Assembly (NCBI GenBank): GCA_029266635.1
Contig: JAQSWM010000006.1
Span: 106,329 to 170,328 of the forward strand
Source: Sphingobacteriaceae bacterium
GTDB lineage: Bacteria > Bacteroidota > Bacteroidia > Sphingobacteriales > Sphingobacteriaceae
Direction of reading: 5' to 3'
DNA: 64,000 nt
Shown here: positions 34,185-42,583 of the stretch, in pieces
Layout of the letters: each line of letters starts with the position of its first letter
Position numbering within the stretch: position 1 is the stretch's first letter
Notes under the pieces: generated by a model
Database searches by the model: none
What the model was told of the DNA's origin: nothing
The model's input: only the letters and a program-made list of their open reading frames with translations
Made by a program: the position numbers and the translations under genes

Positions 34185-36800
34185 ATGAAGATTTCTTTGC
34201 TTCTTTTAATGCTTTTCTCAAGCTATTCTGCTTTCTCACAGCTTAGTGACAACTTTAGCGATGGCAACTTCTCCAGCAATCCGGTATGGAACGGGAGCAA
34301 TGCAGGTGCAGACTTCACTATTGTTAATGGTCAGCTCAGATCAAATTCAACTACTCCCAACAGCAACATTTACCTGAGTACTCAGAACTCTTTAGCTAAC
34401 AACTGTACATGGGAGTTTTGGGTTAACCTGCAGTTTGCTACATCGGGCGCTAACTACGTGGACGTGTACCTGATATCTGATCAGGCAGATTTACAAGCCA
34501 CAAACATAAACGGCTATTTTGTGCGCATCGGGAACACAGACGACGAGATTTCTCTCTATAAGCGAAGCGGAAGCCGCACGGCAATAGTAAAACTGATAGA
34601 TGGCGTGAACAGTTCTGTTGGTACATCAAACAACACAGCGAGAATCCGTGTAACCAGAACCGCTGCAAACCTGTTTACGCTTGAGCGGGATGCAACCGGA
34701 GGGACAAGCTATTTCACCGAAGGCACTGCTACAGATGCAAGCTTTGTGAGCACTAACAGCTTTGGCGTATTCATTCAGCAATCTACGGCGTCCTTTGTCC
34801 AAAAACATTTCTTTGATGATTTTAAGATCAGCCAGTTGGTTGTAGACAACACTCCCCCGAAGGTGGCCTCGGCTCTCGCGACAGACACTCTGACCGTAGA
34901 GGTGGTTTTTGATGAGCCGATGGACAGCGTTTCGGCAAAAAACGTTTCGAACTATTCACTTAGCAATGGCTATGGGAATCCGGTAAGCGCCAGCACAACT
35001 ACAGATGCGTCTAAGTACATCTTAAAATATTCCAGAAGCCTCGCCACAGGCAACTACACCCTCACTGCTACCAATGTAAAAGACAGAAGCAACAACACCA
35101 TTGCTGGCAACAACTCGGCAACTTTCAGCTTTATAAAACCTTACATCGCTAAAAAGAACGACGTAGTTATCAACGAAATCTTTGCTGATCCCTCGCCGCA
35201 AATCGCCCTGCCCGCACTGGAGTTTATTGAACTTTGGAATACAACGAGCCAGAACATCAGCCTCAGGAACTGGAAATACAGTGATGCCACCAGCACAGCC
35301 ATCCTTGCTGCCGACACGATCCACGCCGGCGAGTACCTCATCTTTTGCGCAAAGGCCGACACCGCGGCGTTCAAAGTTTACGGGCGCACTATTGGCATTT
35401 CGACCTGGCCGTCCCTCAACAACACGGGCGATAACCTCACTCTAAAAAACGAACACGGCACGATCATCAATCAGGTAAACTATACTGACAACTGGTACAA
35501 AGATGCGGCAAAAAAAGGCGGCGGCTGGACCCTCGAGCTTATAGATCCTGCGGCGGTGTGCTCCGGAATTCAGAACTGGATTGCGAGCAAAGATGCCAAG
35601 GGAGGAACTCCAGGCAATCAAAACTCTCAATTCAAAAGCAACACCACTGCTGAGTCACTTAAACTTGTAAGCGCTTCGTTGAGCGATAGCGTGACGCTTG
35701 TGTTGACCTTCAACCGTGCTATCGATAGCCTCTCAGCTTCTTTAGCTGCTAAATACTCGGTAAACAATGGAGTGGGCGCTCCGGCTTCTACTTCGCCGCT
35801 GTCGCCAGATTTCAACACCGTTCAGCTCAAGTTTAATTCGGCTATTGCACGGGGAAATACTTACCGGATTACGGTGAATAACGTTACAGACTGCATCGGC
35901 ATTTTAATTAACACTCCGTTGAACTTTGCTGATTTCACCTTCGCGAAACGCATCGCGAAAACGGACATTCTGATCAACGAAGTGCTTTTCAATCCGCGGC
36001 CGCAGGGAGTAGATTTCGTAGAGATCTATAACAACTCCGAGAATATTCTCGACTTAAAAGAACTGTCGATCGCCACTCTTGCAAAAGATAAAGACAGCCT
36101 CGTCAGTGTCCACCCTCTGACGGCTAACCAGCTACTTCTAAATCCAAAGGAATACCTGGTGCTGACTACCGATCCGGATAACATCAAAAAAGAATATCAA
36201 ACAACCAACCCGAATGCTTTCTTAAAGATGCCATCAATGCCAGGTTTTAATAACGACGCCGGCGTAGTGGTTTTGCTAAGTGGCGGCTCCCGCATTGATC
36301 AGTTGAACTACAATGAAAAGATGCACCTGCCGCTCATAAAAGACCCCGACGGGGTTTCTCTGGAACGAAGCAGTTTTTCTAAACCCACAAATGAGCCCGG
36401 CAACTTCCATTCTGCTGCCGCGGATGTCGGTTACGCCACTCCCGGATACAAAAATTCACAGCTAAGCGATGAATCTTCAACTAAAGAAGAAGTATTCCTT
36501 ACCTCGAAAACGTTCTCTCCCGACAATGACGGTTTTGAAGACCTTCTTCAAATCAACTACAACCTCATGAAGCCTGGCGCTATTGCTAACGCGACTATTT
36601 ATTCCGACAAAGGAGCCCTGGTTCACAAGCTCGCTAAAAACCTTACCCTCTCTACGCAGGGTACACTTACGTGGGATGGCCTGGGCGAATACACAGGCAC
36701 CCCGCCCGCAGGCATCTACCTGCTCTACTTCGAAATATTTGACCTCGACGGCAAGATCAGAAAGTACCGGAAAAATTTCGTCCTCGCCCACAAGTTCTAA
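34185..36800 (+). CDS. Lamin-tail domain protein with type B T9SS C-terminal region
   Basis: An 871-residue exported protein; ATG 34185 starts a clear signal peptide (MKISLLLLMLFSSYSAFSQ). Domains in order: a LamG-like jelly-roll segment (about 20-215), an Ig-like domain (PPKVASALATDT...), a lamin-tail domain (VVINEIFADPSPQI...), a second Ig-like domain, a second lamin-tail domain (ILINEVLFNPRPQG), and a C-terminal segment KTFSPDNDGFEDLLQI...YRKNFVLAHKF of the gliding-motility/T9SS type B kind. It is probably secreted by the type IX system to the cell surface. Its role is unknown. An in-frame TTG lies at 34167, but the signal peptide fits the ATG. Confidence 0.88.
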   Translation: MKISLLLLMLFSSYSAFSQLSDNFSDGNFSSNPVWNGSNAGADFTIVNGQLRSNSTTPNSNIYLSTQNSLANNCTWEFWVNLQFATSGANYVDVYLISDQADLQATNINGYFVRIGNTDDEISLYKRSGSRTAIVKLIDGVNSSVGTSNNTARIRVTRTAANLFTLERDATGGTSYFTEGTATDASFVSTNSFGVFIQQSTASFVQKHFFDDFKISQLVVDNTPPKVASALATDTLTVEVVFDEPMDSVSAKNVSNYSLSNGYGNPVSASTTTDASKYILKYSRSLATGNYTLTATNVKDRSNNTIAGNNSATFSFIKPYIAKKNDVVINEIFADPSPQIALPALEFIELWNTTSQNISLRNWKYSDATSTAILAADTIHAGEYLIFCAKADTAAFKVYGRTIGISTWPSLNNTGDNLTLKNEHGTIINQVNYTDNWYKDAAKKGGGWTLELIDPAAVCSGIQNWIASKDAKGGTPGNQNSQFKSNTTAESLKLVSASLSDSVTLVLTFNRAIDSLSASLAAKYSVNNGVGAPASTSPLSPDFNTVQLKFNSAIARGNTYRITVNNVTDCIGILINTPLNFADFTFAKRIAKTDILINEVLFNPRPQGVDFVEIYNNSENILDLKELSIATLAKDKDSLVSVHPLTANQLLLNPKEYLVLTTDPDNIKKEYQTTNPNAFLKMPSMPGFNNDAGVVVLLSGGSRIDQLNYNEKMHLPLIKDPDGVSLERSSFSKPTNEPGNFHSAAADVGYATPGYKNSQLSDESSTKEEVFLTSKTFSPDNDGFEDLLQINYNLMKPGAIANATIYSDKGALVHKLAKNLTLSTQGTLTWDGLGEYTGTPPAGIYLLYFEIFDLDGKIRKYRKNFVLAHKF

Positions 36801-36835
36801 ACAAAACAGCAGCCTTTTTACTTTTCACATTTACC

Positions 36836-36843
36836 TACCTTTG
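36836..36843 (+). promoter_or_regulatory. -7 box for the threonine dehydrogenase gene
   Basis: TACCTTTG fits TAnnTTTG and lies 11 bases before the ATG at 36855. A T-rich stretch (CCTTTTTA, 36813-36820) is about 17 bases upstream. Confidence 0.4.
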
Positions 36844-36854
36844 CAGGTCAACCA

Positions 36855-37805
36855 ATGCTTATGCAGGAGAATATTTTAGTAATTGGCGCAAATGGCCAGA
36901 TCGGCACAGAGCTGGTCAATCACCTTCGTTCGGTTTATGGCAGTGATAATGTTGTTGCTTGCGATATCCGCCGTCCGGACTATGATACCAAAAACGCCGG
37001 ACCGTTTGAGTTCGTAAACGTGCTTGAAAAAGAAAACCTCAGGCAGATCTACCAAAAATATAAGCCCAAACAAGTTTATCTGTTAGCCGCCATCTTATCC
37101 GCCACCGGCGAACAAAACCCAAAACTCGCCTGGGATTTGAACATGAACGGTTTGCTCAACGTGCTGGACTTCTGCCTGGAATTTGGAACTAGGAAAATCT
37201 ACTGGCCAAGCTCCATTGCTGTGTTTGGCCCGAATTCGCCTAAGCAGCAAACTCCGCAGTTCTGCACCATGGACCCGAATACCGTTTACGGAATCAGCAA
37301 GCTGGCGGGAGAGCGTTGGTGCGAATACTACTTCCATAAATACGGGCTTGATATCCGCAGCATCCGCTACCCGGGATTGATAAGCTGGAAGGCAGCGCCC
37401 GGCGGCGGCACAACCGATTACGCCATCCACATTTTCCACGATGCGCTGAAAAAAGGCAAATACCAGAGCTTCCTTTCCGGGGATACCGAGTTGCCGATGA
37501 TGTATATGGACGACGCAATTCGAGGCACCATCGAACTTATGGAAGCTCCGGCTGAAAATCTCACCATCCGGTCTAGCTATAATTTTGCAGGGATGAGCTT
37601 TACGCCCGAAGTTTTGGCGGCAGAAATCCGAAAACACATTCCAGAATTTGAAATCAGCTACGGCGAAAACGATCCGCGACAAGCGATAGCCAGCAGTTGG
37701 CCAAAATCAATAGACGATAGCCAGGCGCAAAAAGACTGGAACTGGAAAACAGGTTTTGACCTAAGCCGCATGACTGCAGATATGCTATTGAATTTAAAAA
37801 GATAG
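36855..37805 (+). CDS. tdh: L-threonine 3-dehydrogenase, short-chain type
   Basis: A 316-residue extended SDR. GANGQIGTELVNHL is the NAD-binding loop, and YGISKLAGERWCEYY supplies the catalytic Tyr-Lys pair. YPGLISWKAAPGGGTTDYAI and MYMDDAIRGTIELMEAP are diagnostic for SDR-type threonine dehydrogenase. It makes 2-amino-3-ketobutyrate, which Kbl (45152-46342) converts to glycine and acetyl-CoA. The annotated start ATG 36855 adds three residues before MQEN; ATG 36861 is also possible. Confidence 0.9.
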   Translation: MLMQENILVIGANGQIGTELVNHLRSVYGSDNVVACDIRRPDYDTKNAGPFEFVNVLEKENLRQIYQKYKPKQVYLLAAILSATGEQNPKLAWDLNMNGLLNVLDFCLEFGTRKIYWPSSIAVFGPNSPKQQTPQFCTMDPNTVYGISKLAGERWCEYYFHKYGLDIRSIRYPGLISWKAAPGGGTTDYAIHIFHDALKKGKYQSFLSGDTELPMMYMDDAIRGTIELMEAPAENLTIRSSYNFAGMSFTPEVLAAEIRKHIPEFEISYGENDPRQAIASSWPKSIDDSQAQKDWNWKTGFDLSRMTADMLLNLKR

Positions 37806-37851
37806 CTTGTAACTTGCGCAGACCAATTTTTAAGGAACAGGCACACAAATA

Positions 37852-38574
37852 ATGGGAAGAGCATTCGAATTCCGGAAAGAAAGAAAATTTAAGCGTTGGG
37901 CCAAAATGGCTATCCAGTTCACACGTCTCGGCAAAGAGATTGTGATGGCGGTAAAAGCAGGTGGCCCAAACCCTGAAACCAATTCATCTCTGCGTACAAT
38001 TATGCAGAACGCCAAAGCGGTGAATATGCCCAAGGACCGAGTGGAGGCTGCGATAAAACGTGCTTCCAATAAGGATGAAAAGGACTACGAGGAAATAGTT
38101 TACGAAGGATACGCTCCGCATGGAGTGGCGGTGTTGGTGGAGACTGCAACCGATAATACCAACCGCACGGTGGCCAATGTGCGCAGCTATTTTACTAAAA
38201 CAAACGGCAGCCTCGGCAAAACAGGCTCCCTGGATTTTATTTTTAGCCGCAAAGCTGTATTCCGTTTTGACCCGGGAGAGCGTGACCTGGAAGAACTTGA
38301 GCTGGAACTGATTGATGCAGGCCTTGAAGATTTATATGTGGAGGGCGATGAAGAGGGAAATGATATTGCCGTTATCCATACCTCTTTCGAGGATTTTGGC
38401 AAAATGCAGAAAGCTTTAGAAGGATTAGGCATTGAAGTAAAAAGCGCCAAACTTGAACGTATAGCTCAATCTACCTCAGAAGTTACAGAAGAACAAGCTG
38501 CTGACGTGATGAAGTTAATCGATAAGCTTGAGGAAGATGACGATGTATTGGCTGTTTACCACAATATGGCTTAA
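37852..38574 (+). CDS. YebC/PmpR family protein
   Basis: A 240-residue YebC-family protein: MGRAFEFRKERKFKRWAKMA, a Bacteroidota-type start, then GPNPETNSSLRTIMQNAKAVNMPKDRVEAAIKRAS, YEGYAPHGVAVLVETATDNTNRT and NGSLGKTGSLDFIFSRKAVF. Members are described as transcriptional regulators or, more recently, as translation factors that help with ribosome stalling at certain motifs. It is 46 bases after tdh and converges with the DUF486 gene at a distance of 5 bases. Confidence 0.93.
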   Translation: MGRAFEFRKERKFKRWAKMAIQFTRLGKEIVMAVKAGGPNPETNSSLRTIMQNAKAVNMPKDRVEAAIKRASNKDEKDYEEIVYEGYAPHGVAVLVETATDNTNRTVANVRSYFTKTNGSLGKTGSLDFIFSRKAVFRFDPGERDLEELELELIDAGLEDLYVEGDEEGNDIAVIHTSFEDFGKMQKALEGLGIEVKSAKLERIAQSTSEVTEEQAADVMKLIDKLEEDDDVLAVYHNMA

Positions 38575-38579
38575 GCCCG

Positions 38580-38951
38580 CTACCACTTCTTAAAAATAAA
38601 ATACACCGCAAGAATAATGAGCGCAAAACCAACTAAGTGGTTCCACGCCAGGCGCTCAGATTTAAAAAACACTACAGAGAATATCAGGAAGACACTTATT
38701 GAAAGTGCTTCCTGTATTACCTTCAACTGAAGCAGGCTGAACGGCCCGCCATTTTCTTTGAACCCAAACTTGTTTGCCGGCACCTGGAACAGATACTCAG
38801 CAAAGGCGATTCCCCAACTGATCAGGATGATTGCAAAAAGTCCGAGGTTTTTGCTCCATTCCATCTCTTTAAACTTCAAATGACCATACCAGGCCAGCGT
38901 CATGAAGATGTTGGAAATGGTAAGCATAGCGATTGTGAATACGCCCCGCAT
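38580..38951 (-). CDS. DMT family protein (DUF486)
   Basis: A 123-residue membrane protein with four TM helices: IAMLTISNIFMTLAWYGHLK, LGLFAIILISWGIAFAEYLFQVPANKFG, VIQEALSISVFLIFSVVFF and HLVGFALIILAVYFIFKKW. The AEYLFQVPANKFG and QLKVIQEA segments are DUF486 hallmarks. It is thought to be related to small drug/metabolite transporters, but the substrate is unknown. Its ATG overlaps the trhO stop by one base (TAATG). Confidence 0.9.
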   Translation of the reverse strand: MRGVFTIAMLTISNIFMTLAWYGHLKFKEMEWSKNLGLFAIILISWGIAFAEYLFQVPANKFGFKENGGPFSLLQLKVIQEALSISVFLIFSVVFFKSERLAWNHLVGFALIILAVYFIFKKW

Positions 38952-39925
38952 TATTCCGCTGTTGCTTCTGTCCGCAGAGAAAACTTAGATTTTTTAGTGA
39001 TGTTAACGGGTTGAGGAACTTTTACGTAATAGCCGGTGCCATCATAGACACGCTTCCGCGGATGTGATTTACATTGTTCAGAACAGCAGCCATCTAGTTT
39101 CCAGCCACACTCATCGCACTGGGTGAAATGCTCATTGCACTCGGGATTGGCGCAGTTGATCATTTTGGGCGTTGTATTCCCGCAATTACGGCAAGCGGAA
39201 ATCACTACAGGATTTACCGCGTTAACATCAACCGCCACACGGTTATCGAACACGTAGCATTTGCCCTCAAAATCTTCGCCCCCGGCTTCTTTTCCGTATT
39301 TGATAATGCCGCCATGCAGCTGGTAAACATCGGTGAATCCTTCATGCAGAAGCAAAGCCGAAGCTTTTTCACACTTGATCCCTCCCGTACAATACGTAAC
39401 TATTTTCTTGTCCTTGTATTTAGCAAGCTCGTTGATCTTAGCAGGGAAATCCCGGAAGTTGTCAATATCCAGCGTAACGGCATTCTTGAACTTGCCAAGC
39501 GAATGCTCATAATTCGACCGCACATCCAAGATCACAACATCTTCCTGATCTTTCAGCTCCAGAAACTCTTTTGGTTCAACGTACTTGCCGGTCTTCTTTT
39601 CAGGATTTATGATCTGCGGATCCCGTAAGCCGGAATGCACTATTTCAGATTTGTACCGGCAGTGCATCTTGATGAAAGAAGGCTCTTCCACATCATCCAC
39701 CTTAAAATCAATTTTCGCAAAACGAGGATCAGCATGAAGGGTATCCATGTAGATCTTGCATGATTCGGCAGGACCGGAAACTGTGCCATTAAGCCCTTCA
39801 TCGGCAACGATGATACGCCCAACCAGATCTAAAGATTTACAAAATTTAAGGTGATCTGCGGCGAATTCCTCCGCATTCTCTATCGCACTATAGCAATAGT
39901 AAAGTAGTGTTTGATATTTCGACAT
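38951..39925 (-). CDS. trhO: tRNA uridine 34 hydroxylase (rhodanese-fold) TrhO
   Basis: A 324-residue protein of the YceA/UPF0176 family. An N-terminal acylphosphatase-like domain (VADEGLNGTVSGP) precedes a rhodanese domain with active-site Cys in TYCTGGIKCEKAS. The C-terminus is Cys-rich (CRNCG, NCANPEC, CDECGWKLDGCC), a probable zinc site. TrhO uses oxygen to make 5-hydroxyuridine at position 34 of tRNAs. It is followed by DUF486 with a one-base overlap. Confidence 0.92.
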   Translation of the reverse strand: MSKYQTLLYYCYSAIENAEEFAADHLKFCKSLDLVGRIIVADEGLNGTVSGPAESCKIYMDTLHADPRFAKIDFKVDDVEEPSFIKMHCRYKSEIVHSGLRDPQIINPEKKTGKYVEPKEFLELKDQEDVVILDVRSNYEHSLGKFKNAVTLDIDNFRDFPAKINELAKYKDKKIVTYCTGGIKCEKASALLLHEGFTDVYQLHGGIIKYGKEAGGEDFEGKCYVFDNRVAVDVNAVNPVVISACRNCGNTTPKMINCANPECNEHFTQCDECGWKLDGCCSEQCKSHPRKRVYDGTGYYVKVPQPVNITKKSKFSLRTEATAE

Positions 39926-39989
39926 GTCTCATTGATACTGCTGCAAACAGCGTTTAATGCGTCGCAAAGATAGCAAGATTTACTGATGC

Positions 39990-42440
39990 TTAAAAGCCAT
40001 AGGCGAACCTGAAGCCCTTGTCCACCTGTTTCCCGCCCTCGTAAGCCATCCCGTACACAACTCTGAAGTTCAGGTATTGCACCCCATAGAACATCTCACT
40101 GTAATTTCGGTAACCTGGCGTGGTAAGGTAACTTCCACCGATAACCTCCTGCAACTTGAGCTTACGCACCAGTGGGACCTTGTTCAGAAACAGCCCGCCG
40201 AAGTTGTGCATTAAATGAGCTTCGAGATAATTTTCTGATGTGCTGTGCAGATAATAATCCAGGTACAAAAAGCCGTTGGTTCGTGGCTCTCCTGCGAAAG
40301 CCTGATTTCCGGAAAAGTGCTTGTAATCCGGATAGAAAAGCTTAGAGTTGTTCAGAAAGCTGCCTGCGCCTACATAGAAATTTAGCTTTCCTAGCAGCCC
40401 CAAGCGCACGTCGGATTTGGTGATGTTTGCGGCTAACAAGTTGTAATCAACATCCGAGCCGAGAGCATTCTTGATCCCCTTTGAATACGAAAGGCTGAGC
40501 CGCGGATACTTGGAAGGGAGATAAAACCGGCCTCGTGGGTAGGTGACGTACTTCTTGCTGAACTCATACGAGGCATTGATCCCGATCTTGAGCGCCTGAT
40601 TTCTTGGGAAGAGCGGGATATCTGCACTGGGCGAAAACGGATTATTGGATGTGAATTCCCGATCAGAATAATTTTTGAAAGTAAAGTCTGTGGCATTTGG
40701 CAGCCATTGACGATCTGCAAATTCTCCCGCCAGGGTGAAGATCAATCCCCCGAAGCGGCGGGTAGCCGAAAGATTTACAAATTGTTTTTGATATAGCTTC
40801 TGGTAGTTGCGTTCAAACAGCAGCGAGTTAATGGTGTTTCCGCGGGTAGAAATAGTGCCCTGACTGTTTAGATCAAGCACATCAGAACCAAAGTTGAAGC
40901 CGTAAGTAGTTTCTCTAATCGGCAGTATTCCACCGAAGTTGGCATGAAATTTCTCATTCGCGAACCCGTAACGAGCTTTGGCACGAAGAGACAAGTTTCG
41001 GTTTGATACGGAATCGATCTGTTTATTGTAGCTCACTTCATAGTTCACAGCCAGCCCTTCTACTGTGTTATAGAGCACAGCATCTTTGAGCGAGCTGAAC
41101 CTGTAAGTTTCTATGCTGTAGCGATGCCGGAGTGCATAGCCGGAACCCAAAATAAAATTCGCCAATTTGAACTTGTTGTTAGCCTTGTCGAGTGAATCGA
41201 GGTAGGGTTTTGATTCGCGTTTGGCAGCAAGCGCCTTCTTTTTAGTGTAATCAGCCTTTTCTTCTTCGGTAAGCGGGATAGGCCGCGACTCTTGCCAGTA
41301 AGCTGAATCTTTCTTGTTCACCTCCTTTGTCACCCGCATCACCTCCTTGAAAATGTTCTTTTCGAACTTAGGGTTCACATCGTAATTCTTGTACACGGCA
41401 ATGAAGTATCCGCCGAAGCGGAAGCCAAACAGTCCGCCTTTGAAATCGAATTTAACTGTAGACGGCATCCATATGCCAGAACCTACCGGGAAGAACTGCT
41501 GGTTTATTTTGAGCGTGTCAACGAAATTGATGTTGGCGTCCTTAGTGAGCATCAAGTCGGCAGCCGAGAGCCGCCAGCTATCTTCAATGATGTAAATATT
41601 GCCCTGAAAAAGAGGGTCGCCTTTGCGCTTGGGAGTTACTTCAATTTTGTTTATTTCAAGCCCGTTCTCAAAAGCTGAACCGAGGTATTTGTATCTGTAG
41701 TAACTCAGGGCGTTTTCCGCGATGGGAGAAATTAAGGGACGGTTGCTGAGGTTTCCCATTTGCTGGAGGTTCTCATAGAAGTTCACGTTCATCTCCGAAG
41801 CACGATTGAAGCTGAAAGCCTGGTTCCGCCCCGAGACTTTGGACGAGATCATCTCTTCGTGCACCTGGTCCGGTTGCTTAAAGCTGTACCTGGATTCAGA
41901 TTCCGACAAATAGATTATTCCCCGCCGGTTTGAATCCAGCCCGATCTCTTTGCCTTCCTTTTCGATGTCTTTGCCGAGAAATTTTTTAGGAGCTGCCAGC
42001 AACTTCTGCAAGCCTTTTATGTACACATCGCAACTGTATGAATCAACTTCATTGAGATGAGATTTTCTCTTTTTAATGGCGTTACGGATGATGGCGTAAG
42101 CAGGATCTTCGGCACCTGCCCGCACAACAATATCTTTAAGTTGATAGCTTTCCGCTTTCAATGAAATGCTTAGGAACAAATCAGGCTTCACGTCTACCTG
42201 CCGCACCTGTTGCGTGTAGCCAACCGCTTTGAAAACCAGCTCTGCCTTGCCCGGCTTTAGTTTCAGCTGAAACTCGCCATTTATGTTAGCTGAAGTCCCA
42301 AGCGTGGTGTTTTTCTGGTACACGCTTGCAAACGCAACCGGGCTTCCGCTTTCATCAGTTATTTTGCCTTGAATGTTCACAGACTGAGCTTGAACCACTG
42401 AAAACCAAAACAAGGAACTTAGAAGTATAATATATCTCAT
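39990..42440 (-). CDS. DUF5686 outer-membrane protein with carboxypeptidase-regulatory domain (copy 2)
   Basis: An 816-residue protein. ATG 42440 starts a signal peptide (MRYIILLSSLFWFSVVQAQ); an ATG 15 bases upstream is also possible. Residues about 23-105 form a CarboxypepD_reg-like beta-sandwich (INGKITDESGSPVAF...). After a linker with IIRNAIKKRK the DUF5686 domain follows, with a long C-terminal region of alternating strands ending in RFAYGF, suggesting an outer-membrane beta-barrel. It is next to a paralog of the same layout (42584-45031), with an intergenic space of about 140 bases. Function unknown; no SusC/SusD pair is nearby. Confidence 0.85.
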   Translation of the reverse strand: MRYIILLSSLFWFSVVQAQSVNIQGKITDESGSPVAFASVYQKNTTLGTSANINGEFQLKLKPGKAELVFKAVGYTQQVRQVDVKPDLFLSISLKAESYQLKDIVVRAGAEDPAYAIIRNAIKKRKSHLNEVDSYSCDVYIKGLQKLLAAPKKFLGKDIEKEGKEIGLDSNRRGIIYLSESESRYSFKQPDQVHEEMISSKVSGRNQAFSFNRASEMNVNFYENLQQMGNLSNRPLISPIAENALSYYRYKYLGSAFENGLEINKIEVTPKRKGDPLFQGNIYIIEDSWRLSAADLMLTKDANINFVDTLKINQQFFPVGSGIWMPSTVKFDFKGGLFGFRFGGYFIAVYKNYDVNPKFEKNIFKEVMRVTKEVNKKDSAYWQESRPIPLTEEEKADYTKKKALAAKRESKPYLDSLDKANNKFKLANFILGSGYALRHRYSIETYRFSSLKDAVLYNTVEGLAVNYEVSYNKQIDSVSNRNLSLRAKARYGFANEKFHANFGGILPIRETTYGFNFGSDVLDLNSQGTISTRGNTINSLLFERNYQKLYQKQFVNLSATRRFGGLIFTLAGEFADRQWLPNATDFTFKNYSDREFTSNNPFSPSADIPLFPRNQALKIGINASYEFSKKYVTYPRGRFYLPSKYPRLSLSYSKGIKNALGSDVDYNLLAANITKSDVRLGLLGKLNFYVGAGSFLNNSKLFYPDYKHFSGNQAFAGEPRTNGFLYLDYYLHSTSENYLEAHLMHNFGGLFLNKVPLVRKLKLQEVIGGSYLTTPGYRNYSEMFYGVQYLNFRVVYGMAYEGGKQVDKGFRFAYGF

Positions 42441-42583
42441 AGAACTGTTGAGCAATCTGTTGACGAGCCTACGGCTCCATACACGACGCGTAAATTAAAA
42501 CAATGGTTACAGGCGCATGGCGGAATAAATATGAGCGAAATTATCTTTACTCAAGAAAGCTGTGAGTTAAAAAGTGTTAAAGC

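Noticed and set aside
37095..37682. 195-codon leftward frame opposite tdh
   Set aside because: Antisense shadow of a gene with complete SDR motifs; no own domain.
39128..39628. 166-codon rightward frame opposite trhO
   Set aside because: Antisense shadow of a conserved gene; composition follows the codon pattern of trhO.
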